Assembly: GCA_023433275.1 (NCBI GenBank)
Contig: JAEZDN010000168.1
Location: 1-26,828 of the forward strand
Reading direction: 5' to 3'
Length of the DNA: 26,828 bases
From: Verrucomicrobiota bacterium
GTDB taxonomy: Bacteria; Verrucomicrobiota; Verrucomicrobiia; Opitutales; Opitutaceae
Under the pieces are notes generated by a model. It was given only the letters and a program-made list of their open reading frames with translations, searched no databases and was not told the DNA's origin. The translations under genes were made by a program, and so were the position numbers. Position 1 is the first letter of the stretch; each line of letters opens with the position of its first letter. Positions 23,095 to 26,828 of this stretch are shown here, piece by piece.

Positions 23095-24014
23095 AACATC
23101 GCATTGGCCGGATCCTGTTCAGCATCAGCTTCGTGGTCGTCGCCGGCGTCGCCGTCCGCGCGGCCGATGAGACCATCGGCACCGCGGTTTATTCCCGGGT
23201 GGGCCATGGCTACAAGCGGGAGCGCCTGAAGGATGGAACGTTCAAGCCGGAGTATTATGCGTTGAGCAATGGCGGGCGGATTGCCGGGACGACGACCGAC
23301 ATCACGATTGACCGCGTGACGTATCCCGAGGTGGCGGAGATCGCCGCGCGCCTGCTGGCGCAGCAGAATTATCACTATGCGCAGAGCAAGGAGCAGGCGA
23401 CGCTCCTGATCGTGCTGCAATGGGGGAGCACGATCGCGCCGAACGGGATGAATTACAGCCAGAGCGTGAATGCGGTGGGCAGCATGCTGGCCGCGAATGG
23501 GCCGCAGGGCATGGGCAGCCTGGATACCGGCATGGCGGGCATGACCGGCGCCGGCGGCGAGGCCGAGAGCGGGATGATGCAAATGATGATGGAAAACCGC
23601 GCGCGGGATAAAATCAACGAGGCCAATGCGCGGGTGCTCGGGTACATCGATGATATCAATGAATCGAACGACATCCGGCGCTGGGCGGGCGGGGGTGATC
23701 GTTACCGGGACCTGATCGACGACGTGGAGGAATCCCGCTATTACATCGCCATCTCGGCGTACGATTTCCCGGAGCTGACGAAGAATGGGAAAAGAAAACT
23801 GTTGTGGCAGACGCGGGTGAGTGTGCGCTCGCCGGGCAACCGTTTCGACGACAGCTTTGCGGCGATGCTGAAGGGCGCGTCGAAGTACTTCGGCCAGGAC
23901 AGCGGCCGGCTCGTGCGCGGCGAGGAAAGCAAGGGAACGGTCGAGCTGGGGGATTTGAAGTTTTTGGGCGAGGCAGAAAGCAAGGAGAGGGAACCGGCTA
24001 AGGGTAACAAATGA
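23091..24014 (+). CDS. Secreted paralogue family, type B, copy 6, Met-rich centre (function unknown)
   Basis: The 307-residue product has a signal peptide to about residue 24 (AVRA). Core blocks are HGYKRERLKDGTFKPEYYALSNGG (39-62), QQNYHYAQSKEQATLLIVLQWG, SNDIRRWAGGGDRYRDL, RYYIAISAYDF and KGTVELGDLKFLGEA. The NTTAGFGPSI insert is missing. In its place residues 120-167 form a Gly/Ala/Met segment with ten methionines, including MMQMMM at 162-167. Met-rich stretches in exported proteins can bind copper or silver, but nothing else here supports that. AAGGAAAAGGG precedes the start, ATGA overlaps occur on both sides, and the tail ends AKGNK. Confidence 0.9.
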   Translation: MKHRIGRILFSISFVVVAGVAVRAADETIGTAVYSRVGHGYKRERLKDGTFKPEYYALSNGGRIAGTTTDITIDRVTYPEVAEIAARLLAQQNYHYAQSKEQATLLIVLQWGSTIAPNGMNYSQSVNAVGSMLAANGPQGMGSLDTGMAGMTGAGGEAESGMMQMMMENRARDKINEANARVLGYIDDINESNDIRRWAGGGDRYRDLIDDVEESRYYIAISAYDFPELTKNGKRKLLWQTRVSVRSPGNRFDDSFAAMLKGASKYFGQDSGRLVRGEESKGTVELGDLKFLGEAESKEREPAKGNK

Positions 24015-25054
24015 ACGGTTCGAGATCAGGAACGATGAAAGCGGCGCTCATGGCAGGTGCGGCTTTGGTTTTGATGGCGCTCCCCGTCACCCGGGCGGCG
24101 GAGGAGATGGTGGCGACGGCCGTGTACGCCAAGATTGGCAACGGGTACAAGCGCGAGAAGACCAGGGACGGGAGCTTCAAGCCGGAGTATTATGCGCTGA
24201 GCAATGGTGGGCGCATCGACGGCACGGGGCGGGATCTGACGGTGGATCGGGTGACTTATCCACAGGTGGCCGAGATCGCCACGCGCCTGCTGGCGCAGCA
24301 GCGGTATCATTATGCCCAGACGAAGGAGCAGGCGAAACTCCTGGTGGTGTTGCAGTGGGGGAGCACGATTGCGCTCGACGGAGAGAGCAAGGATGCGAAC
24401 GTCGCATCGACCCAGCGCTCCCTGGACACGCTCGAATCAATGCAGCAGAACCTGGCAAATGCGCTCTCAAGCGCCGGAATGGGTGACGCTGCGACTGAGC
24501 TAGAGGTCAAGAACACCACGGCCGGATTCGGGCCGAGCATTACCGCCCCCGGCTATAAAAATGAGCACGCCGCCGTGACCGCGTCGGTGGGCTTGGTCGA
24601 GAATCAGATGTTGCAAACGCTCGTGAGCAATCGGGTGAGGGACGAGTTGAACCAGCGGAACGCGCGGGTGCTGGGATATAACGACGAGCTTGCCGATTCG
24701 AATGACATCCGGCGGTGGGCGGGTGGCGGGGATCGCTACAGCGACCTGATCACCGAGTTGGAGGAGTCGCGGTACTACATCGTAGTTTCAGCGTACGACT
24801 TTCCGGAACTGCTGAAGTCGCAGAAGAAGAAACTGCTCTGGCAGGTGCGGGTGAGCGTGCGTTCGCCGGGCAATGCGTTCGATGACAGCATGGCGGCGAT
24901 GTTGAAGAGTGCCGCGCCTTATTTCGGGCAGAACAGCGGGAAGCTGGTGCGCGGTGAGGAAAGCAAGGGCACGGTGGAGCTGGGAGATTTGAAATTCTTG
25001 GGCGAGGTCGGGGGCGGCAATAAGGCAAAGGAAACCAAGGGACAAGAAAAGTAG
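24011..25054 (+). CDS. Secreted paralogue family, type B, copy 7 (function unknown)
   Basis: The 347-residue product is the longest member. Start 24011 fits the ATGA overlap; an internal ATG at 24035 would give a shorter, more typical signal peptide (core ending TRA). Blocks are NGYKREKTRDGSFKPEYYALSNGG, QQRYHYAQTKEQAKLLVVLQWG, SNDIRRWAGGGDRYSDL, RYYIVVSAYDF, WQVRVSVRSPGNAF and KGTVELGDLKFLGE. The central insert NTTAGFGPSITAPGY begins at residue 168, almost exactly where it begins in the copy at 21041. The two share the layout throughout the middle and are probably a recent duplication. No cysteine is present, and the tail is Lys/Gly-rich ending QEK. It ends the coupled run; the next gene is 83 bp away and type A. 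Confidence 0.9.
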   Translation: MNGSRSGTMKAALMAGAALVLMALPVTRAAEEMVATAVYAKIGNGYKREKTRDGSFKPEYYALSNGGRIDGTGRDLTVDRVTYPQVAEIATRLLAQQRYHYAQTKEQAKLLVVLQWGSTIALDGESKDANVASTQRSLDTLESMQQNLANALSSAGMGDAATELEVKNTTAGFGPSITAPGYKNEHAAVTASVGLVENQMLQTLVSNRVRDELNQRNARVLGYNDELADSNDIRRWAGGGDRYSDLITELEESRYYIVVSAYDFPELLKSQKKKLLWQVRVSVRSPGNAFDDSMAAMLKSAAPYFGQNSGKLVRGEESKGTVELGDLKFLGEVGGGNKAKETKGQEK

Positions 25055-25083
25055 AAGGGGTGGGAGCGCGGGCGGTGTCTATT

Positions 25084-25129
25084 GGGTGAACGATCACAGA
25101 TTTGTCCTCAGTTCACCCCTGATTAAACT
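25084..25129 (+). promoter_or_regulatory. Hairpin and weak promoter-like pair before the last paralogue
   Basis: GGGTGAAC (25084-25091) pairs perfectly with GTTCACCC (25111-25118). TTGTCC (25102-25107) and TAAACT (25124-25129), 16 bp apart, form a weak -35/-10 match that overlaps the hairpin. The arrangement could be a terminator of the type B run or a promoter/operator for the type A gene at 25138. Neither is certain. Confidence 0.25.
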
Positions 25130-25137
25130 CCCATCCC

Positions 25138-26145
25138 ATGGAAACGAAACGGTCCACCACGCTCGCCCTCAGTTTGCTTACCAGCCTCGTGCTGTTGCCC
25201 GCCATGAGCCGGGCTGACGATGAATATTCCGTGCTAACCTCGGTGTACGCCAAGACGGCGAAGGATTATCAGCGGCAGAAGGACAGCGACGGGAAGTGGG
25301 TGCGCGAATATTATGCGCTGGTGAATGGCGGACCGGTCGAAGGCACGGCCAAGGACAACGCGCAGAGCCGCGTGCCCTTCGTCGCCATCGCCACCGTGCT
25401 GGCGCAGCATCTGGCCAAGCAGGGTTACTTCCCGGCCACGGATCCAAGCCAGGTCGACCTCCTGATCACGGTGAACTGGGGCCGGACGATGCCGTTCAAT
25501 GACAATATCTACCGGGAAAACATGGACAACGCCGTGGCGTCGATGAACACGTACAGCCTCAAGAAAGCCTCGGCGGCGGCGTCGCGCGCGGCGGTCTCGT
25601 CCCAACCCGGCACGGAACTGGCCAGCCTCACCGGCACGGCGGAGGAGCATGAAGCCTGGGCGGCGGAAGGTGCTTTCGAGAGCGACATGATCATGCAGCG
25701 CATGCTGAACCGCTCGCGCGACATGGCGAACGCCCGGACGGGGCATCTGCTGGGTTATATGGACGACATCAACAAGGCCGACGGTCCGCAACGCTACGCG
25801 GGCGGCACACGTTACGGCGACCTCATCGCAGACATCGAGGAGCCGCGTTATTACGTCGTCGTGTCCGCCTACGATTTCAACCGGACGGTCCGCCAGAAGG
25901 ATCCGAAGATCCAGTGGGTCACGCGCATGAGCATGCGGGCGCCGGGCAACAGTTTCGCGGAGAAGGCGGCGGCGATGATCGCGTATTCTTCCACGCGATT
26001 CGGCCGGGATACCAATGGCCTGGAGCGGAAGCTTTACCCGCAGTATAACGTGAACCTCGAGGATGTGCGGTTCCTGGGCATGGCGGCGGGTTCGGATTGG
26101 AGAAATCCGGCGGAAGAGACGGGCAGTCCGGGCGGCAGCAAATAG
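25138..26145 (+). CDS. Secreted paralogue family, type A, copy 3 (function unknown)
   Basis: The 335-residue product groups with the two genes at the far left end of the window rather than with its neighbours. It has KDYQRQKDSDGKWVREYYALVNGG, AKQGYFPATDPSQVDLLITVNWG, NKADGPQRYAGGTRYGDL, RYYVVVSAYDF, WVTRMSMRAPGNSF and LERKLYPQYNVNLEDVRFLGM. The signal peptide runs to about residue 26 (MSRA). The otherwise invariant AGGG motif reads AGGT and one residue is lost before RY. The middle has the same layout as the copy at 1143 (MPFNDNIYREN..., then a helical Ala-rich part). No cysteine is present, and the end is GGSK. The start has a C-rich leader with no Shine-Dalgarno sequence. A terminator-like hairpin follows 11 bp after the stop. 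Confidence 0.9.
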   Translation: METKRSTTLALSLLTSLVLLPAMSRADDEYSVLTSVYAKTAKDYQRQKDSDGKWVREYYALVNGGPVEGTAKDNAQSRVPFVAIATVLAQHLAKQGYFPATDPSQVDLLITVNWGRTMPFNDNIYRENMDNAVASMNTYSLKKASAAASRAAVSSQPGTELASLTGTAEEHEAWAAEGAFESDMIMQRMLNRSRDMANARTGHLLGYMDDINKADGPQRYAGGTRYGDLIADIEEPRYYVVVSAYDFNRTVRQKDPKIQWVTRMSMRAPGNSFAEKAAAMIAYSSTRFGRDTNGLERKLYPQYNVNLEDVRFLGMAAGSDWRNPAEETGSPGGSK

Positions 26146-26156
26146 CACACGTTGCG

Positions 26157-26179
26157 ATGCCCGCCGAAGAAGCGGGCAT
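26157..26179 (+). terminator. Terminator-like hairpin after the last paralogue
   Basis: ATGCCCGC and GCGGGCAT form a perfect 8-bp stem with loop CGAAGAA, 11 bp after the stop codon, followed by TTCC. It is the best terminator candidate in the window, although the U-tract is short. Confidence 0.6.
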
Positions 26180-26228
26180 TTCCATCGGTTAGGCGGGCAA
26201 ACTCTTCCGGAGACCAGGTTTCGCCTGA

Positions 26229-26320
26229 GCCGGCGATGCAGTTGGATGTAGGGGCGCGGCTTGACCGCGCCCTTTTCTCGCTGCGGGAACCGAGGGCGTG
26301 GACGAGCCACGCCCCTCCAA
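26229..26320 (+). repeat. Truncated copy of the 150-bp repeat (copy 4)
   Basis: The left end GCCGGCGATGCAG (26229-26241) is followed by TGTAGGGGCG (26247-26256), the GGGCGCGG-CTTGA-CCGCGCCC hairpin, the CTGCGGGAACCGAGGGCGTGG word shared with positions 60-80, and a decayed right inner end (CGCCCCTCCA). The outer right terminal repeat is missing. Confidence 0.75.
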
Positions 26321-26375
26321 AGGATTCGGGTCGGCGTCGGAGCGGGCGGCCGGCACCTTCCCCGCGTTGAAGAAA

Positions 26376-26454
26376 CCAATGTTCGTAATACGAACATTGA
26401 GCTGGAAAGTCCTCCGGCAGAAGTGAAAACGAATGTTCGTATTACGAACATTGG
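26376..26454. repeat. Pair of palindromes in inverted orientation
   Basis: Two 21-bp sites (26378-26398 and 26432-26452) each consist of 9-bp arms AATGTTCGT and ACGAACATT around a 3-nt centre, AAT in the left site and ATT in the right. Each site is thus a palindrome, and the two are also exact reverse complements; the match extends by CC/GG on the outer sides. The 33-bp spacer is ordinary sequence. They could be operator sites for a dimeric regulator, recombination sites or ends of a small element. Confidence 0.7.
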
Positions 26455-26528
26455 GGCGCGGGTCTGGCCGGTTTAGTGGGCGGGTGGTGTGGGGCGGGGA
26501 CATCAGTGGGGCGCAGGGCGAGGCGCTC

Positions 26529-26742
26529 GAGGGCGGCGCCGGATTGCGCGCTAGAGGGTCGTGCCGGATTGCGCGTCGGAGGGCGGTGCCGGATTGCGCG
26601 TTCGAGGGCGGCGTCGGATTTTGCGTGGAGCGCGATGCCGGATTGCGCGCGTCGAGCGCCGCAGGATTCGGAGTCGAAAGGGGGCGTGCGATTCGGAGTA
26701 GAAGGTGGCGTGGGATTTCGCGTCGAGGGCGGGTTTCGGGTC
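26529..26742 (+). repeat. Imperfect 25-nt tandem repeat, about 8.5 units
   Basis: Units begin with GAGGG or a variant and contain GCCGGATTGCGCG or a variant. Starts are at 26529, 26554, 26579, 26604, 26628, 26654, 26676, 26701 and 26725, giving unit lengths of 22-26 nt. The first three units are nearly identical, and the later ones drift to GATTCGGAGT forms. There are no unique spacers, so it is not a CRISPR array. Confidence 0.8.
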
Positions 26743-26798
26743 AAGGGGCTTGGGAGGAAATCCGCGGCTCATCCGGCGAAATAGCGCTGCCTGTGTTG

Positions 26799-26828
26799 GC
26801 CGGAATCATGCAGTTGGATGTAGGGGCG
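26799..26828 (+). repeat. Left end of a further 150-bp repeat, cut by the window edge (copy 5)
   Basis: GCCGGAATCATGCAG (26799-26813) and the inner TGTAGGGGCG (26819-26828) are present at the correct spacing. The rest lies beyond the window. Confidence 0.7.

Larger units (their letters stand above)
26146..26828. other. Gene-free, repeat-rich right end
   Basis: The 683 bp carry no supportable gene. In order they hold a terminator-like hairpin, a truncated 150-bp element, a pair of mutually inverted palindromes, a 25-nt tandem repeat, and the start of another 150-bp element that runs off the window. Open frames across the tandem repeat change meaning in each unit, because 25 is not a multiple of three. 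Confidence 0.75.

Noticed and set aside
23451..23595. Copper-binding protein based on the Met-rich segment at 23091
   Set aside because: Only one copy has the segment, there is no His/Cys site, and no metal-handling gene is nearby. It is noted as an oddity only.
26376..26454. LexA box or dif site
   Set aside because: The spacing of the TGTTC and GAACA half-sites (7 nt) does not fit the spacing I recall for verrucomicrobial LexA, no SOS gene is adjacent, and dif sites are not paired palindromes.
26529..26742. CRISPR-like array
   Set aside because: Units are contiguous, with no unique spacers and no cas genes.

Overview
The window is GC-rich, gene-dense DNA that looks like a member of the Verrucomicrobiota, most likely Opitutaceae. 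This rests on a propionate-type fermentation cluster (known for Opitutus), C-rich leaders without Shine-Dalgarno sequences, and hairpin-rich dispersed intergenic repeats. No rRNA or tRNA gene was seen, so the taxonomic call is an inference.

Layout. Positions 1-225 hold copies of a ~150-bp repeat with terminal inverted repeats. surE (254-1030, minus) is followed by two divergently placed secreted paralogues (1143-2153, 2266-3258). Positions 3772-17436 carry an all-plus metabolic cluster: a biotin-dependent carboxyltransferase of the 5S/OadA type, both methylmalonyl-CoA mutase subunits, the MeaB GTPase, methylmalonyl-CoA epimerase, the 12S/MmdA carboxyltransferase, a biotin carrier, the OadG and OadB membrane subunits of a sodium-pumping decarboxylase, an NhaD-like sodium/proton antiporter and a biotin-protein ligase. 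A 732-bp repeat-rich gap follows. Positions 18169-26145 carry eight more members of the secreted family seen at the left end. The right end (26146-26828) has no gene and holds a terminator-like hairpin, more copies of the 150-bp element, a pair of palindromes and a 25-nt tandem repeat.

The metabolic cluster explains itself. Succinyl-CoA is rearranged by MutAB (kept active by MeaB), epimerised, and its carboxyl group passed by MmdA to the biotin carrier. Carboxybiotin can then be decarboxylated by OadB/OadG with Na+ export, or handed to pyruvate by the 5S-type subunit to regenerate oxaloacetate. The antiporter would use or balance the sodium gradient and BirA would charge the carrier.

The least explained part is the ten-member family of secreted, cysteine-free proteins, in two subfamilies, seven of them in two translationally coupled runs. 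I recognise no characterised family in them. Two copies at transcription-unit heads (2266 and 18169) share a structured leader with a conserved G-rich loop. This array and its leader are the best candidates here for an undescribed system.
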